Positions 29,306-38,630 of a stretch of 64,000 nt of DNA are shown here, piece by piece. Origin of the DNA: Superficieibacter electus (GTDB taxonomy: Bacteria; Pseudomonadota; Gammaproteobacteria; Enterobacterales; Enterobacteriaceae); the NCBI RefSeq assembly GCF_002915575.1, contig NZ_PQGD01000010.1, positions 124,001 through 188,000 on the forward strand, in the 5' to 3' direction. A program made the translations under genes and the position numbers. Each line of letters begins with the position of its first letter. The stretch's first letter is position 1. The notes under the pieces are model-generated. The model had not been told where the DNA came from. It did no database searches and saw only the letters and a program-made list of their open reading frames with translations.

Positions 29306-29332
29306 TTATCGGCAACCCGGAAGGGAACTTTA
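29306..29332 (-). promoter_or_regulatory. Sigma-28 (FliA) promoter of tap-cheRBYZ
   Basis: On the minus strand TAAA, 15 bases, then GCCGATAA: a full match to the FliA consensus TAAA-N15-GCCGATAA. It lies about 145 bases before the tap ATG and 36 bases after the end of the pilus adhesin gene. It corresponds to the tar promoter of E. coli. Confidence 0.92.
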
Positions 29333-29367
29333 TATTTGCATTACGGAATAATCTTACGACGTCACGA

Positions 29368-30336
29368 TCAGAAGGCGATGTCGATGAGCAGGGTGTCGCT
29401 GTAGTCACCCACCGGGGGAGTGGCTTGCCCGCTAAGGATACGGGCGGTGTAGTTGTAAGTGCGCAGTAAACCATCCTGACTTATGGCAGAGGAACTGCTG
29501 CTGGCCCAGCGCTCGGTGCCGGAACTGCCCCAGCGAGTGCCGGTACTCCCTTTGTAAATGTCATAGCTGAGCCGGTTCGCGCCGTAAGCCATATTTCTCA
29601 CGTTGCCATTGGCCCAGCTTCCATTATTGATGCCCACCGTATAGGTGCTGCCTTTGGTGCAGGTAATGCCTATCGACTGAGAAATGATGGGGAAATCACG
29701 CACCAGCGGCGCGCTGCCAAAATTAATATTGGGCGCATTGATGGTAATGCAGTCGTTAGTCACCGTCAGATCGACCTGCATGCTCAGGGTTCGGGTACCG
29801 GTTTGCGCCGTGGTACACAGCAGGGAAACGCCCAGCGAACAGACACTATAGTTGACGGAGAAATTAAGCGTGACCCGGTACGGCCCGGCACCAACGCTTT
29901 GTCCGCCCACCGTGCGCAGATAGAGCGGCAGCGTATAGCGTTTTGAATTGAGCAGTCCCAGTAACGTATTGCCGCTCCAGGTGTAGCTTTGTCCGGTCGT
30001 GGTTTCGGTGGTTGCCGAGCAGTTTTGCCTTGTGCATAAGCGCACGGGGATTGCATCCGGGTTAGCGGGTGTATCAGTACGGCGTAAGGTGGCGCGGTTG
30101 TCGGCGCTCAGGGAGGCACTGGTATAGTTGAGCGTTATCGAATCGTTGGTTAACAAGTTGAGAATAGTGTCGCATTCAATCACCAGATTTACCGCGACCT
30201 GGGATTCGTTACTGCTCACGCTAAACGAGGTGAGCGTGCCGAGCGCCGCATTGCCGACGCTTACCGCGCAGGCGGCGCGCAGCCCGGGTGCGAACAGAAA
30301 CAACAGGGCCAGCAGAAAAAATCCACGTTTCATCAC
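29368..30336 (-). CDS. Archaic pilus tip adhesin, two spore-coat-U domains (CsuE-like)
   Basis: 322-residue exported protein (signal peptide MKRGFFLLALLFLFAPGLRA). It contains two consecutive spore coat protein U (SCPU) domains, about residues 22-165 and 175-322, and four or more Cys pairs. Two-domain SCPU subunits such as CsuE of Acinetobacter are tip adhesins of archaic chaperone-usher pili. The last strand, VGDYSDTLLIDIAF, is the typical SCPU end. Last gene of the operon, overlapping the usher gene by four bases. The sigma-28 promoter of tap begins 36 bases after it. Confidence 0.88.
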   Translation of the reverse strand: MMKRGFFLLALLFLFAPGLRAACAVSVGNAALGTLTSFSVSSNESQVAVNLVIECDTILNLLTNDSITLNYTSASLSADNRATLRRTDTPANPDAIPVRLCTRQNCSATTETTTGQSYTWSGNTLLGLLNSKRYTLPLYLRTVGGQSVGAGPYRVTLNFSVNYSVCSLGVSLLCTTAQTGTRTLSMQVDLTVTNDCITINAPNINFGSAPLVRDFPIISQSIGITCTKGSTYTVGINNGSWANGNVRNMAYGANRLSYDIYKGSTGTRWGSSGTERWASSSSSAISQDGLLRTYNYTARILSGQATPPVGDYSDTLLIDIAF

Positions 30337-32720
30337 TGGCCTGCCTTACAGGTCAGCGGCCCGTAGGTTTGCAGTTTATGCAGCGGATTTTCCCGCAGCG
30401 TAAGCGTCACATGGCAGGTAGTGCCGTCGGTCTTGGCGATTTTCAGTACGTTTACCGCACTGAGATTTTCCAGCCAGGCGATGCCATCATAGCCCACCAC
30501 CGTGGTTGCCTGCTGGCTGCGGTAAACCTGACTTCCCGGCGCGATATCCTGGCCCTGTTCATCGTGCAGAATAACGCTGGCCACTTTGGTTTGGGTCATC
30601 GGAAATTCCACCAGATAGCCGCTGTTGCGGCGCAGTGCCACCCGCTGTTCCGTTTCCCGTAGCCGTGTATCGGCAGGTAAATTCAGGGCGTCGATCCGGT
30701 ACGTCGCCGGATAATAAGCCGAGACGCCGCTGACCAGCAGGTAGCCATTTTTGTCGGTTTTACCGACCGGCTGGTTTTCATAGCTGACCGGGATGTCGGA
30801 GTAACCATCCGTGCTAATCACCACAAAGGCGTCGTTAATTTTATTGGCGGCGAAGAACTGGCCGTCCATCAGTACCAGCGATCCCATCGCTTCACCCCAC
30901 CAGGTCATCATGTCGCGCTCACCGTAACCGCCGCCCTGCAATTCGACATTGTTATTGCGCCAGCCAAGAGAAGCCTGCTGGTACTGACTTGCCTGTGACT
31001 GCCTGGCCCACGCCAGATCCCAGCCGAATCCGCCGTCGGCAGGCATTGCATGGCTGTAGTTAACGCGCTGGGTACTGCCGGCATCCGGCGTTTTTTCAAG
31101 GCTTAACCCCATGCCGTCCCGCTCGCCAAGCGGAATTTGTATCGACATCGCCATGGTCCAGTCGTCCCGCTGCCGGTCGTGACTGGCGGCGAGGTAAATA
31201 CTGCTGCTGCCCCACAAATTTCGGCTCCAGGAAACGTTCAATAAATCGCTGCGCTGCCCGTCGAAACTCTGCACACCAATCCAGGCGGCACCAATATTGC
31301 CGAACTCGTTAAGATTCATGGAAAGCGAATACTGATCGGCGCTTTTACTCAGGCTGGCGATCGGATCATTATTGGCGTCCATCATGACCGGGCGATCGTA
31401 GAGCGCCAGATTACCAAAGGTTGCATTACGCCGTGTATGCTGGGTGCCCAGGCTAAAGGTGCTGGTGTTATACTGGTATCCCCAGTTGAGTTGATGGCCG
31501 TTTCTGCCGCGCATCTCGCTCTGGCTCCAGGCACCGTTGACCACACCAAGCCGCCACAGTCGGATGATGCTCCCAAGGCCACCCAGCGCCAGTGATTCTG
31601 CCCCCTCCGCATGGCTTTCCATGGTCAGCCAGTCCGTGACGCCGTAGCGATACGAGCCGCTCCCCACCGCCGGACCATAGTCAAAATTATCCACACCGTA
31701 ACGGCGACGCAATGCCCCCAGGGTAATAGCACCATCGCTTAAACCAGCGCTGAGCAACTCACTGTCCACATAAAACGGCAGAACGGTGCTGACCTGGCGG
31801 CCCAGCGCATCGGTGGTGACCAGAACCGCATTGCCCGCCCCATTCACATAAGGAAGATTGGTCAGCGAAAAGGGGCCCGGCTGAAGCTGAGTGCTCCCGG
31901 CGCGGTAGCCGTCGATAAATAAATCCACCGAGGTCGGCACTGCCGCCTCGCCGGAAAATGCCGGTAGCGGCCAGGTGACCAGATCGGGACGCAGGGAAAA
32001 ATCCCGTCCATAACGCAGGCCGCCGATGCGCACGCTGTTACTCCAGTTCAGTGATTCGCTGATGACATCGCCCACGCTCCACTGCGTAATATCCTCTTCG
32101 TCAGTCAGATTAAGCGTCGTGTCGTAGCGAATATAGCCTTCCTGTTGGGGATAATTGCCGCTCAGGGTACGGCGCAGGCTGCCTGTTGAGGTAAGCGATC
32201 CGGCGTCGTAGAAATAGCGGAATTCATGCCAGAGCGAAATCTGCCCGGCACCGTGTTCAGTCTGGCTGGTGTAAATGTCATAATTGATAAGCGCGCCCTG
32301 CCCGTTGACCGGCTCCGTGCGTGCGATACCGTCACGAAAGGCGGTAGCCCGCGCAGGCATCCAGTCGCGCGGCACGCTCAGCAGCAGGCGCTGACCCGTG
32401 CTGTCGTACTCTACGCGCACATCCGGCAGCGCAGACACATTGACATCGCCCGGTAGCAAATGCTCGCCGGGCAGTCCGGCACGCTGTAAATCGGCGCTGG
32501 CAATGTAATAATTCCCCTGCCGTTGTGCCACCGGCACCACCTGGCGGGTATCGTAGTGATTGATCACCAGCGCCAGATGATAAAGCGACTGCGCGTTGAT
32601 CGCTGTCGCATCCGGCGGTGGCGGCAGAGAATCATCCACTTCCATGGCGTTCACCGTGCCGGCGCTGGTTACAAAGGTCAGCAGCATCAGCGAACTCAAT
32701 TGCCCGGTGCGGCGTGCCAT
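30333..32720 (-). CDS. Outer-membrane usher of archaic pilus (CsuD-like)
   Basis: 795-residue usher forming the outer-membrane pore for pilus assembly. A signal peptide (MARRTGQLSSLMLLTFVTSAGTVNA region) is followed by the N-terminal chaperone-binding domain, the beta-barrel (GFPGEA-like PAFSGEAAVPTSVDLFIDG plug region, about 245-265) and C-terminal domains ending in TCHVTLTLRENPLHKLQTYGPLTC. This length is shorter than classical FimD-type ushers, as expected for archaic ushers. It overlaps the chaperone gene by 25 bases. Translation is probably coupled. Confidence 0.9.
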   Translation of the reverse strand: MARRTGQLSSLMLLTFVTSAGTVNAMEVDDSLPPPPDATAINAQSLYHLALVINHYDTRQVVPVAQRQGNYYIASADLQRAGLPGEHLLPGDVNVSALPDVRVEYDSTGQRLLLSVPRDWMPARATAFRDGIARTEPVNGQGALINYDIYTSQTEHGAGQISLWHEFRYFYDAGSLTSTGSLRRTLSGNYPQQEGYIRYDTTLNLTDEEDITQWSVGDVISESLNWSNSVRIGGLRYGRDFSLRPDLVTWPLPAFSGEAAVPTSVDLFIDGYRAGSTQLQPGPFSLTNLPYVNGAGNAVLVTTDALGRQVSTVLPFYVDSELLSAGLSDGAITLGALRRRYGVDNFDYGPAVGSGSYRYGVTDWLTMESHAEGAESLALGGLGSIIRLWRLGVVNGAWSQSEMRGRNGHQLNWGYQYNTSTFSLGTQHTRRNATFGNLALYDRPVMMDANNDPIASLSKSADQYSLSMNLNEFGNIGAAWIGVQSFDGQRSDLLNVSWSRNLWGSSSIYLAASHDRQRDDWTMAMSIQIPLGERDGMGLSLEKTPDAGSTQRVNYSHAMPADGGFGWDLAWARQSQASQYQQASLGWRNNNVELQGGGYGERDMMTWWGEAMGSLVLMDGQFFAANKINDAFVVISTDGYSDIPVSYENQPVGKTDKNGYLLVSGVSAYYPATYRIDALNLPADTRLRETEQRVALRRNSGYLVEFPMTQTKVASVILHDEQGQDIAPGSQVYRSQQATTVVGYDGIAWLENLSAVNVLKIAKTDGTTCHVTLTLRENPLHKLQTYGPLTCKAGQ

Positions 32721-33460
32721 TTTGCATCCCTTGCATTGATGGTCGCCCGCAGTTCAGTGGGTCGACTGACGCCCGACGGTAACGACCAGCGGCGGAACTG
32801 CCCGGGCAACACGTACCCCAGCAGCCCTTCCCCCAGCTTGTACTTCTGACCGCCCTGCTGCACGGTGACCTGACTTAACCGCAGATGAACACTGCCGCTG
32901 TTCGTCACCTCGACTGCCGGTTTACCCTCCTGCACCACCATTCGCCAGCGCAGCCGCTGCGGGTCCACCTCAGCGTGATTGGCAGCGTTAACCTGGGTGC
33001 GTATCCCGGTACCATACACAAAGAGCGGCAGTGAATAACGCATCTGAACGTTAATCGCCAGTTTCGGCGTTGAAGGATCATTGGGCTGGGGGATCTCATC
33101 AATGATAATGCGATAGGCTTTTTCCACGCCTGCCGGTGCGCTGGTTTGTTTTATCAGGCGAATAAGCTGCTTACTTCCGCGATCAATACGCAGGATCGGT
33201 GGGCTGGCAACAACGTCCTGCTGCGCCTGGTAACGCTCATAGCCACCTTCCTGCGTCCAGCGCACAATACGTACCTGCATGGTGGTGGCGCTGTTTCCCT
33301 GATTTTCAATCCACAGCTCGGTCGCATTCATATCGGCCCCCAGCCAGGGGTCAATGGGCCACAGCAGGATCGTGGCGGCGGCACAGGCGTGGCCGGGCAG
33401 GAATAGTAATCCTGCCGCTGACAGATAAAGAGAAAGGGCCAGCGCGTTAATCACTCTCAT
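32696..33460 (-). CDS. Periplasmic pilus chaperone (CsuC-like)
   Basis: 254-residue periplasmic PapD-like chaperone with a signal peptide (MRVINALALSLYLSAAGLLF). It has two Ig-like domains: strands TELWIENQGN, MQVRIVRW and PPILRIDRGSKQLIRLI in domain 1, RYSLPLFVYGTG at the linker, and domain 2. It hands SCPU pilins to the usher by donor-strand complementation. I chose ATG 33460 because GGGAGATG lies seven bases upstream; the frame also opens at 33484 but without a ribosome site. Follows the second pilin gene by 17 bases. Confidence 0.9.
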   Translation of the reverse strand: MRVINALALSLYLSAAGLLFLPGHACAAATILLWPIDPWLGADMNATELWIENQGNSATTMQVRIVRWTQEGGYERYQAQQDVVASPPILRIDRGSKQLIRLIKQTSAPAGVEKAYRIIIDEIPQPNDPSTPKLAINVQMRYSLPLFVYGTGIRTQVNAANHAEVDPQRLRWRMVVQEGKPAVEVTNSGSVHLRLSQVTVQQGGQKYKLGEGLLGYVLPGQFRRWSLPSGVSRPTELRATINARDAKWHAAPGN

Positions 33461-33477
33461 TTTTACATCTCCCTGAA

Positions 33478-34023
33478 TTACCACGATAAGGTCACAGTTA
33501 ACTGATCGCTATACACCCCTGCCGGACTGAAGCCGGAGAGTTGTGCCACCCCGAACAGCGTGAGGGCGATATTGCTGGCGTCGCTCACCGAAACCGACAC
33601 GGCCTGGTTAAGACCTATCTCGCTATTGGCTGCCAGGGAGCTATTACTGTAGAGCCGGTACGGCACGCGCTCCGTTCCCTGTGCGCGCTGCATATGACGT
33701 ACAGAGTCGTAGTGCTGTCCGCCATTAATACTCATGGTCAATTCGACGCCCGGCGTGCAGGCGAGTGACAATGCGGTATTGGGAACGAACTGCGTATTCA
33801 CCGCGCCTGACGCCACGCCAGAATGGGAGCCAAAATTCAGCGTCCCCCATTCACCTCCCGTTCCGGCAACCACTGAACAGCCACGCACGACCGACGCGTT
33901 GACCTGAAAGGTCTGTGTGGTTATTGCCAGCGCCTGAGCACAAGGGAAAAACAAGCCCAGCAACAAAAACAGGCGTAAAGATCCCCCGGCCTCTGCCTGG
34001 AGACCTTTTTTATTTCTCTGCAT
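33478..34023 (-). CDS. Minor pilin, spore-coat-U domain (CsuA/B-like)
   Basis: 181-residue exported SCPU-domain subunit. The signal peptide lies within residues 12-33 (LRLFLLLGLFFPCAQALA). The mature part shows the SCPU pattern: FQVNASVVRGCSV with the first Cys, LNFGS, a second Cys in ALSLACTPGVELTMSINGG, PYRLYSN and the end VYSDQLTVTLSW. It lies between the major pilin and the chaperone gene, 9 bases from the former, and probably forms the adaptor part of the fibre. Confidence 0.87.
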   Translation of the reverse strand: MQRNKKGLQAEAGGSLRLFLLLGLFFPCAQALAITTQTFQVNASVVRGCSVVAGTGGEWGTLNFGSHSGVASGAVNTQFVPNTALSLACTPGVELTMSINGGQHYDSVRHMQRAQGTERVPYRLYSNSSLAANSEIGLNQAVSVSVSDASNIALTLFGVAQLSGFSPAGVYSDQLTVTLSW

Positions 34024-34032
34024 GGTGTGACG

Positions 34033-34602
34033 CTAATACGTTACGCTGACATTAATTGTATCGGTATACGTTCCAGGTACCACGGTGACACTATTACCGC
34101 CATCCTGTATCCGCCCGTAAAGGGTATAGTTGTCAACGCCTCCGGTATTTGAAGCAATAGGGATTGGCGCATCGTTGGTAATTTCGTTATTAAATCCACT
34201 GTCGCTATACAGGTTATAAGCCACTCCCTGAGTCGCATCAGCGGTATTAACTAAATAACGGGGGTCAGTACCTGGCGTGCCCACGGCGGACCCAGGGTTG
34301 GCGGTATTGGTATTACCGGTTACCTGTACGGTATAGCTGTTAGTGGTGCATTGAATGCCAAAACTATTACCGCCCGTAGCCCCGGTTAATTGTGTGGTCA
34401 GGGTCGAGAATGTTGCCGGATGGGTACCAAAGTCCAGCGTACCAAAATTAATTCCATTCTGGCTGGGAGAGCCATTAATTAAGCAGCCGTTGGTTAACGT
34501 CAGGGTTGCCCCGATAGTCCCGCTGCTGGTCACTGCCTGGGCCTGCGAACTCATTAAAACCAGAATACCACTCGTAGCAATAAAAAGACGCATTCGGTTC
34601 AT
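34033..34602 (-). CDS. Major archaic pilin, spore-coat-U domain
   Basis: 189-residue exported pilin and first gene of the operon, so probably the main fibre subunit. Signal peptide MNRMRLFIATSGILVLMSSQAQA. The mature protein is rich in Thr, Asn, Gly and Ser, with the SCPU features LTNGCLING, NFGTLDFGTH, FGIQCTTNSYTVQVTG (paired Cys), VAYNLYSDS and the end YTDTINVSVTY. GGAGA lies eight bases before the ATG. It has few charged residues, common for fibres stabilised by beta-strand exchange. Confidence 0.9.
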   Translation of the reverse strand: MNRMRLFIATSGILVLMSSQAQAVTSSGTIGATLTLTNGCLINGSPSQNGINFGTLDFGTHPATFSTLTTQLTGATGGNSFGIQCTTNSYTVQVTGNTNTANPGSAVGTPGTDPRYLVNTADATQGVAYNLYSDSGFNNEITNDAPIPIASNTGGVDNYTLYGRIQDGGNSVTVVPGTYTDTINVSVTY

Positions 34603-35149
34603 TGTACCGTCTCCGGTAAAGGGGATGAGATCGGCGCTTATACCCCGTATATTGCTGGTTGCTGGCGTATTGGCCGCGGTGGTTCACCCCAAATACACTC
34701 GCAGGGATCTACTCGTTTGCCGCCTTGCTGCAACCCGAATTATTGGGGTATAGATTGACGCCGCAGTTCATTAATAGCCGATACGACAAAGTCATCTGCC
34801 GCATGGTTAAAATTTAGTTTAGATTGCCAGAATCGGATAGTGAGCTGGCCCTCCCCAATTTTGGTAACAGTTTAATTTCCCCATAAAATACAGAGAGTTA
34901 ATTTTTGATAACTTTTTCCATCATTTAATTTCATAGAACATCGCTTCTTTTTGTGAGCGTTATCACACGGGCGCAGTCGGCTTTTTTAAAATATCTAAAA
35001 TGGTCATAAGGAAATATTAACGTGGTGGTAATAAATATCTTTGTTAATTTAAAGGCGGCTTAACTTAATATTACCGCTAATTAATACAGGCGAGTTATTA
35101 TTAAAACCTTAAGTATGCGGAGGTAAAAAGGATGGAGGAGAGGGAGACG
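34603..35149. other. Regulatory region of the pilus operon (former cheW-tar gap)
   Basis: About 550 bases without a gene, AT-rich from 34740 to 35120. It holds a perfect CRP site at 34952-34967 and must carry the pilus promoter. TATCAA at 34905-34910 (minus strand) is a weak -10 candidate. No tar remnant is recognisable in any frame. Confidence 0.6.
34952..34967. promoter_or_regulatory. CRP-binding site upstream of pilus operon
   Basis: TGTGAGCGTTATCACA is an exact match to TGTGA-N6-TCACA. Its centre is about 357 bases before the major pilin start, within the pilus leader region, so cAMP-CRP control of the pilus is likely. Confidence 0.75.
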
Positions 35150-35178
35150 TTTCCTTGCTCTGTTGCAGAGCAAGGAAA
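35150..35178 (-). terminator. Perfect hairpin directly after cheW
   Basis: A 13-bp perfect stem, TTTCCTTGCTCTG (35150-35162) and CAGAGCAAGGAAA (35166-35178), with a 3-base loop, starts 8 bases after the cheW stop. There is no U-run, so it may be a transcript-stabilising 3' end or a Rho-dependent stop for the mot-che operon. Confidence 0.65.
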
Positions 35179-35185
35179 GAGGATA

Positions 35186-35689
35186 TCAGGCTGCGTGATT
35201 CGCCGCTGAGTCAAGTAGCGCCATTTCTTCGCTATTGAGCAGTTTCTCAATATTGACCAGAATCAGCATCCGCTCGCCCAGCGCCCCAAGGCCAGTGAGG
35301 TATTCGGTGGACAGCGTTACCGCAAATTCCGGTGCCGGACGGATCTGCTCAGCAGTGAGTGAAAGGACATCAGAAACGCCATCAACAACAATGCCGACCA
35401 CACGCTGACCAAGATTGAGCACGATCACCACGGTGTTATCGTTATACTCCACGCCCTGCTGCTCGAATTTCACCCGCAGATCGACAATCGGCACGATGAC
35501 ACCGCGCAGATTGGTTACGCCCTTAATAAAAGCAGGCGTGTTGGCAATGCGAGTAACCTGATCGTAGCCGCGAATTTCCTGCACTTTCAGGATATCGATG
35601 CCGTACTCTTCATCGCCCAGCGTGAAGACCAGAAATTCCTGGCCCGATGGCTCACCTGCCAGTTTTGTCACGTTATTCATACCGGTCAT
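35186..35689 (-). CDS. cheW: CheW, chemotaxis coupling protein
   Basis: Adaptor joining chemoreceptors to the kinase CheA. 167 residues, the E. coli length. SH3-like double barrel; conserved segments include [36 protein letters not shown] and [15 protein letters not shown]. Last gene of motA-motB-cheA-cheW. In E. coli the next gene downstream is tar; here it is the pilus operon, reached after about 580 bases. Confidence 0.97.
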   Translation of the reverse strand: MTGMNNVTKLAGEPSGQEFLVFTLGDEEYGIDILKVQEIRGYDQVTRIANTPAFIKGVTNLRGVIVPIVDLRVKFEQQGVEYNDNTVVIVLNLGQRVVGIVVDGVSDVLSLTAEQIRPAPEFAVTLSTEYLTGLGALGERMLILVNIEKLLNSEEMALLDSAANHAA

Positions 35690-35707
35690 TTTTTTACCCT
35701 TTCTTAA

Positions 35708-37696
35708 TCAGGCTGCTGTGTGCGCCATACGTTGTTCACGATTTAATCCCTGGAGCGCTGAGACATCGACAATCAGCGCCACGCTACCGTCGCCAAGAAT
35801 AGTGGCGGCAGAAATGCCAGGCACCTTGCGGTAATTGCTCTCAAGGTTTTTCACCACCACCTGATGCTGGCCGATAAGCTGGTCGACCAACAGCGCATAA
35901 CGGCGTCCGGCGGTTTGCAGGATCACCACAATGCCCTGGGTGGCTTCAGTTCTGGCTCCCTGTACATCGAAGACTTTCCACAGTTCCACCAGCGGCAAAT
36001 ATTCACCACGGACTTCCAGTACGCGCTCGCCACCCGCCAGCGGATGCAGATCCTCTTCACGGGGTTGTAAGGATTCCATCACTGCATTGAGTGGCAGGAT
36101 AAAGACTTCATCGTTCACCTTCACCGACATACCGTCAAGGATCGCCAGTGTCAGAGGCAGCAGAATACGGATCGTGGTGCCGGTGCCCTGCTTCGACTGG
36201 ATCTCAACGTGGCCGCCCATCTCCTGGATGTTACGTTTCACCACGTCCATACCGACGCCACGCCCGGAAACATCCGTTACCTGTTCAGCGGTTGAAAAGC
36301 CCGGTGCGAAAATCAGCATGCCGACCTCTTCGTCGCTCATGTTTTCATGCACGGCCATTCCCTGCGAAACCGCTTTCGCCAGAATGCGTTCCCGATTCAG
36401 CCCCGCCCCGTCATCGGTGACTTCAATGCAAATATTGCCGCCCTGATGTTCGGCGGAGAGGATCAAATTGCCGACCGCCGATTTTCCGGCGGCAAGGCGC
36501 GTGTCCGGCGATTCAATACCGTGATCGAGGCTGTTACGCACCAGGTGGGTGAGCGGATCGATAATGCGTTCAATCAGGCTTTTATCAAGCTCGGTAGAGC
36601 TGCCCATTAACGTCAGTTCCACCTGCTTATTCAGCTTGCTCGCCAGGTCACGTACCAGGCGCGGGAAACGGCTGAAAACGTATTCCATCGGCATCATGCG
36701 GATCGACATCACCGATTCCTGAAGGTCGCGGGCGTTACGCTGAAGCTGTCCCATGCTGGTGATCAGATCGCCATGGGTCACCGGGTCCAGCTCATTGGAA
36801 CGCTGGGCCAGCATTGACTGGGTGATCACCAGTTCGCCGACCAGGTTAATCAGTTGATCAACCTTTTCTACCGCGACGCGAATGCTGGAGGATTCGCTGA
36901 CGCGGGCTGGTTTTTCGGCGCTGCTGCGGCTGGCCGGGGCCTCCTTCGGCACCGCAACCAGTGCCGGAGCGGCAGGTGCTGGCACGATGACGTCTTCTTC
37001 GTGGGTCTCAATCTCGTCGGTTGGAACCGCTTCAAAAGCAATCTGATCGGCTTCGATAACAAAGCACAGTACGGCGATGATATCGTCCTGAGCCACGCTG
37101 CCATCAAGAATAGCTGACAGCGAATCCGCCGTTTTCACCACGCCAGTCAGCGTCGCCAGGTTACCCAGCTCTTCTTCCAGTAAATCAGGCTCGCCGGCTT
37201 TCAGGCGTGAAAGCACAATCCGCGTCTGTCCGCCATCTGCTGCCTGCGGTTCCTCTTTTTCAACCACCGTCAGCTTTGCTGCGGGCGGCGGTACGGCTTC
37301 CCCTTTTGCCTCCAGCGCTAACTGACGCAGCGCATTGCAGATATATTCAAAGCTGGCAGCATCCGGCTCCTGAGAGCTTTTATAGGCATCGAGCTGTTCC
37401 TGCATAATATCTTTGGTTTCCAAAAACAGGTTGATAATGTCGGTGTTGAGCTGCATTTCCCCGCGCCGGGCTTCATCCAGCAGGTTTTCCATCAGATGCG
37501 TGGTTTCCTGCAAAACAGAGAACCCGAAAGTTCCCGCGCCGCCTTTGATAGAGTGCGCCGCGCGAAAGATCGCATTTAGCTGCTCTGCGTCCGGCGACTC
37601 GGGGACCAGATCCAGCAGGTGCTGCTCCATGTCGGCCAGTAATTCATCGGCTTCATCAAAAAAAGTCTGATAAAAATCACTAATATCCATGCTCAC
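35708..37696 (-). CDS. cheA: CheA, chemotaxis histidine kinase
   Basis: Receptor-controlled kinase that phosphorylates CheY and CheB. 662 residues from a GTG start at 37696 ([10 protein letters not shown] as in E. coli); the longer open frame to 37798 runs into motB and is not used. Domains in order: HPt with H48 ([10 protein letters not shown]), the P2 CheY-binding domain (~160-230), P3 dimerisation, the HATPase with N, G1 and G2 boxes ([29 protein letters not shown]) and a CheW-like P5 domain. The P2-P3 linker is Ala/Pro-rich. Confidence 0.97.
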   Translation of the reverse strand: MSMDISDFYQTFFDEADELLADMEQHLLDLVPESPDAEQLNAIFRAAHSIKGGAGTFGFSVLQETTHLMENLLDEARRGEMQLNTDIINLFLETKDIMQEQLDAYKSSQEPDAASFEYICNALRQLALEAKGEAVPPPAAKLTVVEKEEPQAADGGQTRIVLSRLKAGEPDLLEEELGNLATLTGVVKTADSLSAILDGSVAQDDIIAVLCFVIEADQIAFEAVPTDEIETHEEDVIVPAPAAPALVAVPKEAPASRSSAEKPARVSESSSIRVAVEKVDQLINLVGELVITQSMLAQRSNELDPVTHGDLITSMGQLQRNARDLQESVMSIRMMPMEYVFSRFPRLVRDLASKLNKQVELTLMGSSTELDKSLIERIIDPLTHLVRNSLDHGIESPDTRLAAGKSAVGNLILSAEHQGGNICIEVTDDGAGLNRERILAKAVSQGMAVHENMSDEEVGMLIFAPGFSTAEQVTDVSGRGVGMDVVKRNIQEMGGHVEIQSKQGTGTTIRILLPLTLAILDGMSVKVNDEVFILPLNAVMESLQPREEDLHPLAGGERVLEVRGEYLPLVELWKVFDVQGARTEATQGIVVILQTAGRRYALLVDQLIGQHQVVVKNLESNYRKVPGISAATILGDGSVALIVDVSALQGLNREQRMAHTAA

Positions 37697-37700
37697 GCTA

Positions 37701-38630
37701 TCACCTCGACTCGGCTTGTGGCGATGTGGGACTGACCGCCTGCGGTGCTGCCGCAGAGGGCGATAATTCACTAAAGGGAACGTTTTGACTTTCAGCATTC
37801 TCGTTGAGAATGGCCTGCTCGGTGCGTTTATTCAGCACCACCAGACTGATGCGACGGTTAATGGCGTCATCGCCACCCCGGTCGGACAGGCGCATGGTCG
37901 CGGCCATTCCCACAACGCGCAGGACTTTACCGCTATCCAGACTGCCGGCCACCAGCTCACGACGTGAGGCGTTGGCGCGGTCGGCAGACAGCTCCCAGTT
38001 GCTGTAGCCCTTATCTCCACCGGCGTAGGGGTAATCATCGGTATGTCCGGACAGGCTGATTTTATTAGGAATTTCATTGAGCACCGGCGCGATGGCGCGC
38101 AGAATATCGCGCATATAAGGTTCCACTTCCGCGCTGCCGGTTTTAAACATCGGTCGGTTCTGGCTGTCGATAATCTGGATGCGCAAACCTTCCTGTACCA
38201 GATCAATTTTGAGGTGCGGCCTGAGCGCTTTAAGTTTGGGATCGGCTTCAATAAGCTGGTCAAGCTCGCCGCGGATTTTTTTCAGGCGGCTGATTTCCAT
38301 CCGCTCCCTGAGCTGTTCAACATTGGGCTGTTTATGTACTTCCCCCTGCTGCTGAGTGTAATCATCACCGCCGCCGGGGATTGGGCTATCGCTGTTTGAG
38401 ACGCGCGGGCCGCCCGCCACGGCGGTGGCCAGCGGGGTACGAAAATATTCGGCGATCTGGATCAGTTCTTTTGGGCTGGAGATGGAGATCAGCCACATCA
38501 CCAGAAAAAACGCCATCATCGCGGTCATAAAATCGGCATAGGCGATTTTCCACGACCCGTGAGCGCCGCCGCCATGATTTTTATGTTTGCGCCGTTTGAC
38601 GACGACGATGGGGTGCGCCTGATTCTTCAT
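37701..38630 (-). CDS. motB: MotB, flagellar stator protein
   Basis: Stator subunit anchored to peptidoglycan. 309 residues. Single membrane helix (about 31-52) with the proton-carrying Asp at D33 in [13 protein letters not shown] (D32 in E. coli, because one extra Gly lies upstream). A C-terminal OmpA-like domain contains [14 protein letters not shown] and [11 protein letters not shown] for peptidoglycan binding. Overlaps the motA end by four bases. Confidence 0.97.
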   Translation of the reverse strand: MKNQAHPIVVVKRRKHKNHGGGAHGSWKIAYADFMTAMMAFFLVMWLISISSPKELIQIAEYFRTPLATAVAGGPRVSNSDSPIPGGGDDYTQQQGEVHKQPNVEQLRERMEISRLKKIRGELDQLIEADPKLKALRPHLKIDLVQEGLRIQIIDSQNRPMFKTGSAEVEPYMRDILRAIAPVLNEIPNKISLSGHTDDYPYAGGDKGYSNWELSADRANASRRELVAGSLDSGKVLRVVGMAATMRLSDRGGDDAINRRISLVVLNKRTEQAILNENAESQNVPFSELSPSAAAPQAVSPTSPQAESR

